Both the position numbers and the translations under genes were made by a program. The notes below the pieces were generated by a model, which saw only the letters and a program-made list of their open reading frames with translations, made no database searches and was not told where the DNA came from. DNA of 64,000 bases from Filosporella fistucella. Lineage: Eukaryota > Ascomycota > Leotiomycetes > Helotiales. This document shows, in pieces, positions 45,826-57,317 of this stretch (its first letter is position 1; each line of letters starts with the position of its first letter). Location of the stretch: contig JAQJZZ010000017.1 of the NCBI GenBank assembly GCA_030077755.1, positions 2,108,001 through 2,172,000 on the forward strand, in the 5' to 3' direction.

Positions 45826-47532
45826 ATGGCTCCAAAAATAAGTGAAGAGGTCGAGCTATGTGAGCTCTTGAGTGAGTTTAATAATTCCACGACTCATACC
45901 TTCTATATATTTTCACAAGCTAATCAAAATATAGACACAAGGCCCACTGAAAGCGTCGGGACAATAGTCAAGTGGAGCGACCAGGCCGATTACTTGGTCG
46001 CTATCGCAGGCTTCTTTGCAATCTTGGTTGGCTTTCTGGCCATCTCGGATGTTATAGCGACATCTCACAACACCGCGCTGAAAAGCAGCCCTGTCAGTGA
46101 CAACATTCCGGAAGAAGGGCGAAGATATGCAATTTTTCACGGCAATCCGGACATCGTTGCATTGATCCTTTTTGGTGCAGTTACTGCCGCTGCCTGGACT
46201 ACAAACGGCCGAGCCATATTTCGAGCTACTTCACTGGACAGCATCGCTGTTTTATCCAAGGGAGTCCGCCAAAGCGATTTGTCCAACATCTTTGAATTAA
46301 AGCTCCCGTCCACAGCCTGGTTATCCTGGAGACTGTCACTATGGAGATCTTCCGCATTCTCCGTGCTGACCATCATCTTGTATGCAGGCTCAGCACTCAA
46401 TTATCGATTGGCCTTCAGCACACGAACCCAGTTCATAAACCTACCAGTTTTGACAGGTCATAACTCAACACCTTTCTTAGGCTGTGAAGGTGCAACACAT
46501 TCCGTCAACAGTAAAGATGGCCTGATGGAAAAGTATACTCATCTTATGGGTAGAAATGGAGATGCGGCTCATCGATGGGTTTATGCCCACTGGAATGCTA
46601 CCCCAAGCCGCCAAGAGTCGGACTGGCAAGTGATAGGCGGTTGGCACAACTACAAGTTATGGGAGTTTGAGATGAGAGCAGCATTATTTGGCAACCTAAC
46701 GGGACCAATGATTACCATTGTCAGCCAGTGGGCTGGAAATGAGACATCGAGATCTTCCTACAGCGCCACGTTAGAAGTAGTTGCACATCCTTCCTGTGGA
46801 AATCTCACAAAGATATGCCAAGGTATCGAGTGTAGCTGGATAGGATTATGGTTAGGTAATTATGCAATTTCCTACGAGGGCCGCGGGGATGATGGGGAGA
46901 GTTGGTTTAATCGCAATCAACCTCGGACGATCGGGAGAAGCTGCCCTTTGCAGCTTAATTCGACCGTTTACGAGCAGGTAACTGAAATCATGGAGCTGGA
47001 TATCATTAAATGGCGACAAAGTTTGACGAACGTCGTGCAGGTTGGGACATTGATATTGTCGTATATTAGTGTCGCTGTATGGGACATCCTGGAAGAAAAA
47101 CCTCTCCAAGATTTAGGTCTTTTGAGACTCAACACAAGTACGGACTATTGTCCACGCCTCCCAGCAGGGTACAGTGGCGCAATTATGTTCGAAACGAAAA
47201 ACAACTTTTGGCCCACTTATCAATATTTCGCTAGCTTCTTCATTATCATATGGGGGATTCTTCTCCTTATTGCCGCCTACCCTTACAAGTCCATCCTCAT
47301 TCGCGGGAAACTAGATCAATATATGTCCTTCGGTGCGGATTTGCAAAAGGAAAACATGGTGGGTGCATCTTCAGGGTTGCGTAGCTCGGGGAGCAGGAAA
47401 ATCTGGAGGTTGAAGGCAAGGAGTGATAACGGAGTCGGCAGGGTGTTTTTGGAAGAGTACGAAGGTGAGCTTGGAGAGGTCTTATCGTGGGCTGAAAAGC
47501 CGCGGTTGATATTTAAGACTTGGTATACTTAA
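45826..47532 (+). CDS. Multi-pass membrane protein of unknown function
   Basis: A single exon encodes 568 residues. I do not recognise a family. Hydrophobic segments lie at about 56-77 (YLVAIAGFFAILVGFLAI), 109-125, 176-193, one near 410 and one near 470 (ASFFIIIWGILLLIAAYPYK). The long stretch between the third and fourth segments carries many N-x-S/T sites and paired cysteines (HPSCGNLTKICQGIECSW), so it is probably extracellular or lumenal. The C-terminus (about 490-568) is charged and cytoplasmic-looking. There is no N-terminal signal peptide. The intact long frame, beside a decayed HET gene and AT-rich DNA, argues that it is a functional gene. Orphan or lineage-specific status cannot be judged here. 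Confidence 0.82.
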   Translation: MAPKISEEVELCELLSEFNNSTTHTFYIFSQANQNIDTRPTESVGTIVKWSDQADYLVAIAGFFAILVGFLAISDVIATSHNTALKSSPVSDNIPEEGRRYAIFHGNPDIVALILFGAVTAAAWTTNGRAIFRATSLDSIAVLSKGVRQSDLSNIFELKLPSTAWLSWRLSLWRSSAFSVLTIILYAGSALNYRLAFSTRTQFINLPVLTGHNSTPFLGCEGATHSVNSKDGLMEKYTHLMGRNGDAAHRWVYAHWNATPSRQESDWQVIGGWHNYKLWEFEMRAALFGNLTGPMITIVSQWAGNETSRSSYSATLEVVAHPSCGNLTKICQGIECSWIGLWLGNYAISYEGRGDDGESWFNRNQPRTIGRSCPLQLNSTVYEQVTEIMELDIIKWRQSLTNVVQVGTLILSYISVAVWDILEEKPLQDLGLLRLNTSTDYCPRLPAGYSGAIMFETKNNFWPTYQYFASFFIIIWGILLLIAAYPYKSILIRGKLDQYMSFGADLQKENMVGASSGLRSSGSRKIWRLKARSDNGVGRVFLEEYEGELGEVLSWAEKPRLIFKTWYT

Positions 47533-48664
47533 ATATATTATCAATTTCATGTAATTGAAGGTAAAGTATGTGAATTGAATTTGCTGTGGCGTGGTAGAAT
47601 CCCACTGCTACATATGACGGCGAATTGTTGTTGTGAACCTCTTCTATCACTTCTAGAGTTTGACCACTAGAAATGTGGGTATTATCGGAGAATATTGCAT
47701 TCTAAGCGCTCGTATGGACAATAGAGGGTGCGATGCTTATAATTGACTAGATGTCGCAGCTGATAATAGATGCATAGGGTTAGTGGTGGGTTAGGGTCCG
47801 GGAACGGGAACGGGAGTCGTCGAGGTTGCGCAGCCGGTAAACCGGCTTATACGCCCTCTCCTTATCGGGTTAGGGTTGAGTTAGGGTTAGACATCAAACC
47901 ATCCTCAACCCAAATCCTCGACTCCAACAGGGCCTAGAACACAGATACACATCTTTCATCACCAGTGGTACCGGAACTCGCACCTGATTCTAATAGCAAT
48001 TCATCAATAGGAGAAGAGCTAGAGACTCCCTCCTAGGCTTCAAGGTAGGTAGTTACACTATGAGCGTCCCCATTTTGAGAAATTTTGGATAGGCTGCTAA
48101 TCAAACGCATCTCAAATAGCGACTTACCTAGACCCCTTAAACCGAGCATAGTTTGAGGTACCTCACAATCATCCCGCGACCCCGATTAGCGATAGGCTCT
48201 ATCATACCTTAAGAACCTATTAAAGTCACTCTACTCTACTCGGACCGGCACGGAGGAACGATCTTAATACGAGGAAGCAGGGAGGGAAACCGAGGCACTA
48301 AGACGTGCATGAAGAGATTAGTAGATAAACTTATCATTCCGTGAGCATCAATGATAATTATAACACCTGCGATACTAGTAATAAAGACCCACGGCTTATA
48401 AAGTAATGAAAGCTATACTTAGCACCTGCTATGACTCTGCCTATCCACCTCCGATAGTCTCCCCTACTAATACTAGCTATGAGAGCTAAGATTAATAAGG
48501 CGTAATCTTAGGATAATAACGAGTATTCCTTAACATAGCAGTGATTTTGATTTACCCAAACGTTTTATCATAGACACATCTTTGGGTATTGAAGCAGCGT
48601 CTCTGTCTTCTCAACTATAGATCGTCATCTGTCAGTGTCAACTCCCACTACATATATACATGCA
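47533..48664. other. Spacer with telomere-like repeats and decayed DNA
   Basis: No gene is seen. Degenerate TTAGGG units lie near its start. The rest (about 47900-48600) has stops in all frames and a composition suggesting an old, decayed element. Confidence 0.5.
47774..47890 (+). repeat. Interstitial degenerate telomeric repeats (TTAGGG)
   Basis: TAGGGTTAG at 47775-47783 and GGGTTAGGGT near 47788, then GGGTTAGGGTTGAGTTAGGG from 47868 followed by TTAG, give several copies of the fungal telomere unit separated by a GC-rich stretch (GGGAACGGGAACGGG). They are internal, not at a chromosome end. Confidence 0.55.
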
Positions 48665-49544
48665 CTAAGCCTTGAATAACGTCCCATTCATGCCACATCC
48701 AGCATGAACACAAGTAGACACAGTATGAATATACCGAATCTTTCCTCCTTCCACCCTAAACGCATGACTATCCGGCATCGGCTGCTGTCCAACCGATCGA
48801 TCAAGACCAGGAAACCCAAGATACATGTCAACAACTCCCATTTCCTCATCAATCACATAGCGACGATTTGTCACTGTGATAGTGGATGGTAGACCCAGAC
48901 TACAGGTTTCGCCAGTCATGTTGTTCTTCCCAGTATAAGCTCCGCCCTCGAGTCTCGCACAAGGTGTGCCGTATGGGACTTGGACAGAGATGTTTTTGAA
49001 TCGGTCGAAATATGCATCACCGGCGGCTTTAATGACGGCTCTACTGTCTCTTTTTTCGGCTGGGATCGGATCCCAGTTCTCTAAGGAGTTCCTAAGAGCT
49101 GTTTTAGGATCAAATATGTGAAGATCGATTTGGAATGATTCACCAGTACAAATACCCAGTAGCATTAAAAGCCCAATCTCCCTTCTGCGAGACAATCGAC
49201 TCAATCATGGTGATTTTGTCATCACTGACCATCATCCTGGTAGAGATAACATATTGGTGTGGTGCATTCGCAACAATCAATTCCGTCCATGTGGCACATG
49301 CTGTCGTATCGTGAATACTGCGATTTTGATCAATATGAAGTGATTGTGATAGGATCCCTTTCTCAATGCCGAGTGGTTTCTCATTCTCAGTATAGGTCAA
49401 ATTTTTAGATAGGAGGGTGATGTTGCTGCTGCCTCTAGTTTGCGCTGAAACATAACTCTCTGTAGCCTCCTTCAGGACAGATCGACTACATGTAGCTGAA
49501 GCTGTGACGGCAAGTGCCAGAATAAAAGCTAAGAATTTGAGCAT
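48665..49544 (-). CDS. Small secreted protein, DUF8021-like
   Basis: Exons 49144-49544 and 48665-49091 (52-nt intron) give 275 residues. The ATG at 49544 starts a clear signal peptide (MLKFLAFILALAVTASA, cleavage before TCSRS). The mature part has several N-glycosylation sites and the conserved-looking blocks NATGYLYW, ENWDPIPAEKRDSRAVIKAA and GDAYFDRF. PYGTPCARLEGGAYTG and MDMYLGFPG-type strands follow, ending in a cysteine-containing segment (STCVHAGCGMNGTLFKA). The ENWDPIP...RAVIKAAGDAY pattern matches what I know as the fungal DUF8021 family, whose function is unknown. It is probably extracellular and might act on the host or substrate, which is inference. It lies in tandem with another secreted-protein gene on the same strand. 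Confidence 0.85.
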
Positions 49545-50057
49545 GGTCAATTAGAGACTTTTCGGTTGGGAAATAGAAAAAATTCGATGGAATTCTACTT
49601 TCTAGTGCGGACCGCTGTTCTTAAACTTCATTGCGCTAAGGCGAAAAGAAGATGCCGGTCCTGGGTGAGATAGGATTATGAAGGTCCATCTGATAAATGT
49701 TCTGCAGATCGGTTCAAATCTTAGGCTCATTGAAGCATCCAGTGATTTTCTTATTTTTATATTGTTTCTAGCATGGTACCTGCCAAGACGGGTAGATATT
49801 GAGGGGTGCAGCACGGCAGTTAGTGACCTCTCCCACGACTTTCACGGGCAGTTCTCTCACCCGGTAGCACAGGGTAACACGCAGCTTAAATATGAAAGTA
49901 GATGTGAAATTTGATTTATTTTTTTACAAGAAAGTAACTCGCACCAATTTCCTACTGGGTACTAGGACTTGGAAGAATAACCAGAAAAAAAACTGGACTT
50001 TTGAGTCCGAGACTTGAAGAACCACACTGTTGACTCTCTTATCCTCCTCTTTGACAC
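49545..50057. other. Intergenic region between two secreted-protein genes
   Basis: About 510 bases with no gene. It contains the promoter of the DUF8021-like gene and the 3' end of the 230-aa gene. Confidence 0.55.
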
Positions 50058-50954
50058 TTAAGTGTAGGTATATTGGTTAATGGTAATATCAGCAACAGTC
50101 CAAGTCTTCCCCCCATCAGATGTTACCAGGTTACCGGAAGAACCGCCAAGTCCTAGGGTATTCTTGTAATTGGGGTTTGCAGCACTCATTGTAAGCTTGG
50201 TATTAATATAGTGGTGTGTAGGCACCGTTCCGCAGTTGGCCTGTTGACATTCCATAGCGGTACCCCACCCTAGACCACCTTTTCCACTTGCTTCGAGATA
50301 GTTAGCGTGGATTCAAGAAATCAGGAGTATTTTGTTGAAGAACATACATGTTGATAAGGTTGATACTACTTTGCCGTTCACTGAGACTGTCTGGTCAACC
50401 TTACTAGTTGCGGCGTTGTACTTGTCTTTGGATATGTTAGTGACAAATATATGCTTGAAGCTGAGTATCGTAACATACAGTGATATGTGACCTGATCTCC
50501 TGGGTTTGCTTTGTACACTGCACCATCTTCTTGATTACCTGGAGCCAGATTAGACACGGTCCCACAAAACAAAATAAGATAGACAAACTTTCAAGCGTGC
50601 TTGCAGTAACACACCACTTGACCTCGTTCGCAGCCAAATTGCATGGGGATCTATTCACACTATTGTAAGCTCCGCCCATTGAAATAGAACATTGAAGCCT
50701 TACCCTACGCCAACCGTCGAGATAGCAAGACCCTGAACGAGATCCCCATCGTCCATTCCCATACCAGGCCAAAGACCAAGATTTCCATTGTGCGGACTTT
50801 GAAGATTTGGAAGTACAAGCGTGGTGTTTGCTTCTATGATATATGTCCCACTCAATGTAGGCCCAGTGGAGAAATAGTTTCCGAATGAGAAGTACTGTCG
50901 TGGCAAAACAGACGCAGAGGCCAAAGGGAGCAGGAGAAGCAAAGGAGAATGCAT
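50058..50954 (-). CDS. Small secreted protein of unknown function, 230 aa
   Basis: Five exons (50704-50954, 50589-50659, 50479-50538, 50348-50425, 50058-50290) with introns of 44-57 nt give 230 residues. The start at 50954 begins a signal peptide (MHSPLLLLLPLASASVLPRQ). The mature part looks all-beta: FSTGPTLSGTYIIEAN, LWPGMGMDDGDLVQGLA, VKWCVTASTLESNQEDGA, GDQVTYHY, TVSVNGKVVSTL and, near the end, DGGKTWTVADITINQY. Four cysteines lie in the middle part (CNLAANEVKWC and ECQQANC). The pattern of strands with WPG and DGGKTW recalls concanavalin-type jelly-roll folds of fungal secreted proteins, but I cannot name a family. It is probably exported to the cell wall or medium. The exon chain keeps frame throughout, which supports a working gene. 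Confidence 0.85.
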
Positions 50955-52018
50955 GTTGGCGTGATTGTGGTGTAGTAAAGATTCTTGCCAGCTAATCAAG
51001 GCGAGCAAAAATGACAAAACGACTGAGAGCGTGGGCGAAATCTATGATTGATGCCTCCATTATATATTGAAAATCCTGATGAGAGAAATGCAGCGCTTGG
51101 CAAGGATATTGTTTGCTAATTCAAAATCATGGGATCACTTGTTATATGTGATACACAACTTCCCACCACTGGGAAAATATATCGATACTCGAAAGATGCG
51201 AAAAGGGAAGGTGACGTTTTCTCGTGTTGCTACTGGCTGAAAAATATCTTCGGACGAAGCTCTCGAAGCGATGTTTGAAAAAGGTTATGTCTTATACCGG
51301 ATAATGATGTACTTGTTCCGTTTCCTAATGATTCTGCCGGGAGAGGTCAGGTAGCATTCGGTAGTATAATTCTGCCCTTCTCCACCTATCGCACTAAGTT
51401 GCTCAATTCGAATAGTCGATCGTGCTCTTTATTATACTTTCAATTACCTCCCCAAGTCGTTGCAAGCATAGTATCCGTCTATACATCTTTTCATTGCCTC
51501 AGACTACTGCATTTAGGATGCCGTTCCTCGCACTCGTTTTCAATGCATAAAACTCCGGAGATTATTGAGATAAAGTTGAGACGAACTAGAAAAGCCAGAA
51601 ACAAAACTAGTCGTTTCATAGCAAGCTCTACCCAAAAGTTAATAAATTGACAGATATCTCATTATTTTAAGCGAAGCTGAGGTCATTTTGCGGGAGACGA
51701 ATGGGTTGGTAATCTCAAAATGCGGGGTCTTGGGAACAAGAACATCTGCAGGGCTCGGTAGAAAGGACAAGGGCGAAACAGGGGAGTGGGAGTGGTGGCA
51801 ATGGTTTTAATACGAGATCAGAGGACATCTGCGGGCCGCACTTTCTAGAAGCTGTCTTACCACTACATTGAAATATTTCAATCTGGTTTACAAGCACATT
51901 CTAGCATTCACTTCACCTAATACAAAGACCACAAAAACTGTTCCTATTCACCTTTTCGGTACCGCAGCATCGAAAAGCTCGTATGATGCCTAGTACGTGA
52001 TACTTGATGTAACATTCA
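50955..52018. other. Intergenic region, no gene seen
   Basis: About 1 kb without a supported gene. A TATATATT near 51061 (on the - strand, AATATATA) lies about 107 bases upstream of the 230-aa gene and may be its TATA box. A GCGGGGTC at about 51723 is a near match to the recurring octamer. Confidence 0.5.
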
Positions 52019-53652
52019 TTATACTTCCCTATTTATGATTTTCGCTGTTCTCTTGCCGTTTAATTGAAAGCATTCTGGCAGACCAGTATCGGACCACTCC
52101 TTTCCAAGAATCAATTTGACCACACCCGGTGCACAGGTAAATATTCTTGCCATGCCTGCATGTATTAGTAAGTATGTGTTTCCAGAACTGCTCATTCCAT
52201 AGCGACATTCTCGAGAGAAACACTTACCATGTCCTCCAAATCCAGCACAAATCCACTGTCCTTCCAAGCCCTCGACCTTTCCAACAAATGGCACAAAATC
52301 TCCTGTCATTCCAATAATTCCCGTCCATGCATTGTCCAAGCCGCTTCCATGGACTTCCTTACTACTTACATCCATATCTTCTCCTGGAAACAGCACACCC
52401 CACTGCTTCAATACATCATCTAATATCTCCTGATTGAATGCCTTGTCACTGAATGTGATGCAGCCTTTCCTCGTTTCTTCTGACAGTGTTGGATTAGATC
52501 TTGATACTCCTAGTATTAAGGTTCCATCGAAACGTCTCTGAATCAGGGAGTAGAAATGCGAAAGACTGTAGCGCAGAGAAAATGTTTTCGTAAGGGCATT
52601 TTCAGCTGATAATCCAGGTGGAGCGATGAATGAATGGGCTTGTGCCCGATTTGGCGTAAGGATATCTTGTAATTGCGGCAGAAGGAGAGAAGCATAGGCA
52701 TTGGTACAATGAATGACATTTGATGTCTCGATATCACCACGTGGAGTTTTAATCACCCATTTCCCTTCACTAATCGATTTCTCAACTTTCGAGACCGGAC
52801 AATGCGTGTACAGTGCAACTCCCCTTGAGATAGAAGCTGAAAGTAACCACTGTGCAAGCTTCGCAGGATGAGAGCTCCCTGCTGGCCATTCATAAGCTGC
52901 TTTCGCTCCCTCTATCCCTGTTCTCTTTCGTGCCTCCTCTCCTTCGTAGAATGTCACATGACTCACATCTCCACCAGCTTTTTGAAACGCCTCGAAGTTC
53001 TCTGCTTCATAAGATGCAAATTCTGAAGTCATGCAGACATCAAAAGTGCTCGAAAGTTCAAAATCGCATTGAACATTGTGTTTCTTCACAAATTCGTCGA
53101 CAGCTTTGAGCACTAGACGTTCATTGGCTATGATTTTGAGAGCCTGTTCTGGGCCATGAAGAGATGAGTAATGCTTAAAGCCTCGGAATGCATCTTTATT
53201 CTTGTATCAGCTTGTTCCATCTACTCAGATCGATTTTGAAATACCTGGTCGAACATGTCCCGCATTCCTTGAACTCGCACCTGATGCAGCCTCTCTTGCT
53301 TCCAAGATTACAATGTTTTCTCCTGATACTCCATTCTCGGTCAATTCGAATGCAGTCAATGCCCCAGAGATACCAGAGCCAATGATCACATATTTCTTTT
53401 CAGCTGGAATAGCCTCATTTCTTTTGCTGTTAAGATGAGGGTAGGCACGTGTTGTTCTTTGCCAGTAAGCTAGACACTGTGATGATTTAGCACTTTATAC
53501 TTATACTTCGCCATACCGACATTAATCTTCGCAAGACATTGAGCATGCTGACGGGGCCACACAAAATGTAGAAAGGGATATGTGCATACCGGATTCGGAA
53601 GAGGAGCCGATGGTGTCAAACCCGCCTTCAAATCTGTGTTCGACGCGATCAT
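52019..53652 (-). CDS. FAD-dependent oxidoreductase, D-amino-acid-oxidase fold
   Basis: Exons 53590-53652, 53245-53476, 52228-53193 and 52019-52155 give 465 residues. The N-terminal dinucleotide-binding motif GSGISG is at 54-59 in KKYVIIGSGISGAL, with the acidic end of strand 2 in VILEARE. ASSRNAGHVRPDAFRGFKHY covers the family's flavin-contact region. The C-terminal half has AWTGIIGMTGDFVPFVGKV and ICAGFGGHGMARIFTCAPGV, the second FAD-contact segment. These fit fungal FAD-dependent amine or amino-acid oxidases of the DAO superfamily; the substrate is unknown. There is no signal peptide. The last intron (72 nt, 52156-52227) keeps the frame open, so a model without it would carry 24 extra residues inside the FAD motif. 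It is divergent from a Liz1-type transporter, with about 620 bases between starts. Confidence 0.92.
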
Positions 53653-54274
53653 CTTGTCAAATATGTCTCAAGCTTATCGTTCAGCGCACTGAATGCGGAG
53701 AAGCTCTGTCTTATCTATATCGATATCGACAAAAGCATCAGTTCACTAGGTGAATCCATAACAATCCAGTGTAGACTAACATTAGAGGATCACACCACTT
53801 TCATTCATAAATTAATTCTTAGCGTAATTGAGATACATAAGAAGGTCGATCCGCCACTACCAAGCCGCCGAGTCTTTTGGCAAAAGGTTGCGCGGCTTCT
53901 CCGAGTGCTTAATCGTAGCCAAGAATCCCAAAAGTGGGATGAAGGCAGATTTACCTTTTCAACAAGTAAAAATACCCCACATAAGTCCACTTGCCCGGCG
54001 GGCGATACCCGTATCCATCTTATCGTGCTTACTTTGATGGGAAGACATGGATACAGTGATAGAGGTGTTGCGTTTTGGGTTAATGGCCGGACGGGTGTAA
54101 CGTCGTGGAAAATTGGATATGGTAACGATGGCCGCGGCGAGGGTTGTGGGGATCTACACTATTAGGGTTAAAGATGGGACGAGAATCTTAGAATTTATTT
54201 CCTTCCAACCTGCCTCGTTGTTTTTCCAGCTTCATTTCTTTTGAGTCGCGACGTTACGACAGCAGCAAGGGAAA
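53653..54274. promoter_or_regulatory. Shared divergent promoter region of oxidase and transporter
   Basis: These 622 bases separate two start codons facing away from each other. No coding sequence is supported; the open frames at 53828-54165 are short and unremarkable. No clear operator repeats were seen. Confidence 0.5.
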
Positions 54275-56272
54275 ATGGTATCGTTCAAGGGATTTGGTCA
54301 GGCGGCCGTCGTGCAGAAGCATGTACGATCTCCAGCGGAGAAGAACATGGTTCTGAGACTGGACATCTTTCTCATGACTTTTGGATGTATTTCTCAAGGT
54401 ATGCAGCTCTAAATTTACCAAATATCAAATCGGGCAGGATATTAACTCTTTTACAGTCATCAAGTGAGCCAACAATCGGGTGGGAGAAGGCGGGGTAATT
54501 CTGACATTTTGCAGATATCTTGATCAGCAGAATATTAACAACGCATATGTCTCTGGAATGAAAGAAGACTTGAAGCTCTATGGGAATGAATTGAATTAGT
54601 AAGTGGTATCTGATGCACTCGAAACCAGCAAGTATCGCTAATACATTTCATTAGCTTCACGACCTGGTTCAATGTCGCATACTGCATATTCCTCATCCCA
54701 TCTCAAGTCATCCTCACATATGTTCGCCCAAGCTTATGGCTTCCTGGTCTGGAAATCGCATGGGGTTTGATGACGGGACTTATTGCGACTGCGAAGAACG
54801 CAAAGCAGGTTTATGTTCTCCGCGCTTTTCTGGGATTGTGTGAAAGTAGCGCTTGGCCCGGAATGATGACACTATTCAGTAAGTTTAAATAATGATCTAG
54901 CAGCTGGAGGGAGTGAGCTAACGTTTCGGGAAGTGCACTGGTACACGCCAACGGAGCTGGCGAAGAGGATGGGTTTCTACCATTCATGCCAAGCTGTGGG
55001 AAGCATGATGTCTGGAGCACTTCAAGTGGCAATTACAGAGACCCTCGAAGGTGCTCATGGCCTCGCAGGATGGAGGTAAGAAATTTCAGACCTCAAAATT
55101 CTCCTTCCGGATTGATTTAACATTATCTAGGTGGCTATTCATAATCAATTGCATAATCACTATAGTCTGGGGATTCCTAGGATTCGTCATGATTCCTGAT
55201 CTTCCTAACAAACCTAATCCATGGGCCTTTTGGTTTACAAAGGAGCACGCAGCAATGGCCATGGAGAGGCTCGAGAGACATAATCGGGCTGAACCAAAGA
55301 AGATGACTTGGGCAGGTGCAAAGTAGGATCGCCACTTTCTTCCATCCCCGTACAAGCTAATTCGATGTCTTAGGCGTACGTTCACCAGCTGGGTTGTGTA
55401 TTTCATCGCAATCCTCTACATCGCAACCGTCCTTGGCTCTTACGGATATGCATACTTTGGGCTCTTCCTCAAGTCCCTTAAGAACAGCGATGGCACAAAG
55501 AAGTGGTCAGTATCGCAAGTCAATGCTATTCCTATCGGTGGCGGAGCTATCCAGGTGGTGTTTGTCTGGATCTGGGCTTTAGCATCTGATTTCTTCGGAA
55601 CACGGTGGACGCTCATAATTGCTCAAGCTGTCATTGGATTGATTCCCACAATTATTATGAGCATTTGGACACGGCATCCAGGGAGTGTGGCTTTAAATGC
55701 TGCATATGCAAGCTACTTCATTTCATACATTTGCTTGGGAACGGCACCACTTATCATGAGTTGGTTGTCAGATATGTTTGTAACCCTAGCGCTAATCTTA
55801 CTTCATTACTGACAAAACTAGTATTCCTCAAGATCCGGAGGCACGCTCGCTCATCGTCGGAGTTACGATTGCTGGGTACTATGCGATTTCTGCTTGGTCT
55901 CAAGTGTTGACTTGGCCTGCTAAAGAAGCTCCATACTGTATATCTCGCCTCCCTCTCTCTATTTGTACAGGGTTAAGTTCTAACTTTTCTCAGATCGATA
56001 TGGATGGCAATCTGCGCTAGCTATGTGGGTACTTGTAATAATCATGACATGTGTCTTGCGATACGTTGATGTCAAATACATGCTGTACGCCCTAACATAA
56101 ACCCCATTCTTATTCATCACTTTACTGACTATTACAAAGGCCGAAGCGACTTGCATTCCGACGAGGGGTTCCAGAAAGTGACGCTGATGTCATCGAGGAG
56201 GTTTTCAGCTCTGAAGAAGATTTTGAGCCTGATAGCAAAGCTGGCAAGGCAAAAATTGACGCGGCAAAATGA
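54275..56272 (+). CDS. Liz1/pantothenate-type MFS transporter
   Basis: Ten exons (54275-54398, 54457-54463, 54515-54598, 54655-54878, 54934-55075, 55131-55322, 55374-55775, 55822-55937, 55994-56084, 56140-56272) give 504 residues with about 12 membrane helices. Exon 2 is only 7 nt long, yet it is needed to complete [17 protein letters not shown]. Family-typical blocks are [58 protein letters not shown] and [18 protein letters not shown]. These match the anion:cation symporter group containing fission-yeast Liz1 and yeast Fen2, which import pantothenate and related small acids at the plasma membrane. The exact substrate is open. The C-terminus is acidic and cytoplasmic. GCGGGGTA lies in intron 2 (54490-54497). 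The divergent FAD oxidase suggests uptake plus oxidation of one nutrient. Confidence 0.92.
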
Positions 56273-57317
56273 AGTCAAAGTTGACTGTGGGACTGGAGGC
56301 CAGAGAGTGGTGATTTTAGTTTTCGGCCCTTAGTAAAATATCAGATCATACGAAAGATCAACCAAAGAGTCTCGATCCGCTTGCACTCCGTCCACATAGG
56401 GATTCTAATTTTCTCGTGGCGTATATTGTCCCCAATAGATTTTGATCGTAACGAGAGTTCCAGTTGTCCTCATTCGACAAAGGACGACCTTCAGTCATGT
56501 ATTCGAAAGGCAGAAGATTTCATATACACCGATTTTCGCCTAGGTCTTTGACATTAGGTATTCCCCGCCCGCCTGCATTTGACTTCCAACTTATGTATCA
56601 CAGATACACTAACCGGGACCGGTAGCGTAGAGGCAATAATTGATATCATTGAAGCACTAAATCCATCACATTCACTAACAACAAAGCAAAAGCACTTCAA
56701 CAGCACTCACAGGACAAGAAATCGAGCAATGACAGAATCCTGGCAGATAAAACCACCCTTCGAGAATCTGGGTTGACAGATCTGATTGCCAGTGGTACGA
56801 AACTACGTAGGGGTAAGTTGAACTTCCTCAATCATGGTTTTGATAAAGAATGAGGATGTAAACCAATTGTTTTACCCCGTCATATTTTCTCTTAGCAATA
56901 GCGAAAATTCCGTTCATAGCTTTTCCATCTGTTTCTGTGATCCTGGCTGCTGCGGAGTTGCAAGTAATCCCTTCGTGTCTTTCGACTAGGTCGGCGGTAG
57001 GAGACTGGTTGTCAAAATCAATCGGCGCTGCAAGGCCAGATGAGAAAACTGTGAGGGTGAGGGTCGCTCTAGAGAAGTGATTGAAAGTTCTAATCTTGAC
57101 TTTTCCAAGGTTGTAAGGAGTACGAAGAGGTAAAAGGTAAAGTGTTTTCAGTAATTAAGACAATTGTACTTGATGGCCTTGAAGATTGCTGGTATCGAGC
57201 TTTGCTGTTATTTATCTATGGGATCCTAGGGATAAAGACGATAATTCCTTGATAGAGGTTATGTTTGAAGATCAGATATCGATCTACATGAGAGTAGGCC
57301 ATGACCAACTGAAAGTG
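56273..57317. other. Intergenic region, no gene seen
   Basis: About 1 kb without a supported gene. A short open frame at 56579-56776 has no recognisable features. TACCCCGT at 56873-56880 is a near match to the recurring octamer. Confidence 0.5.
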
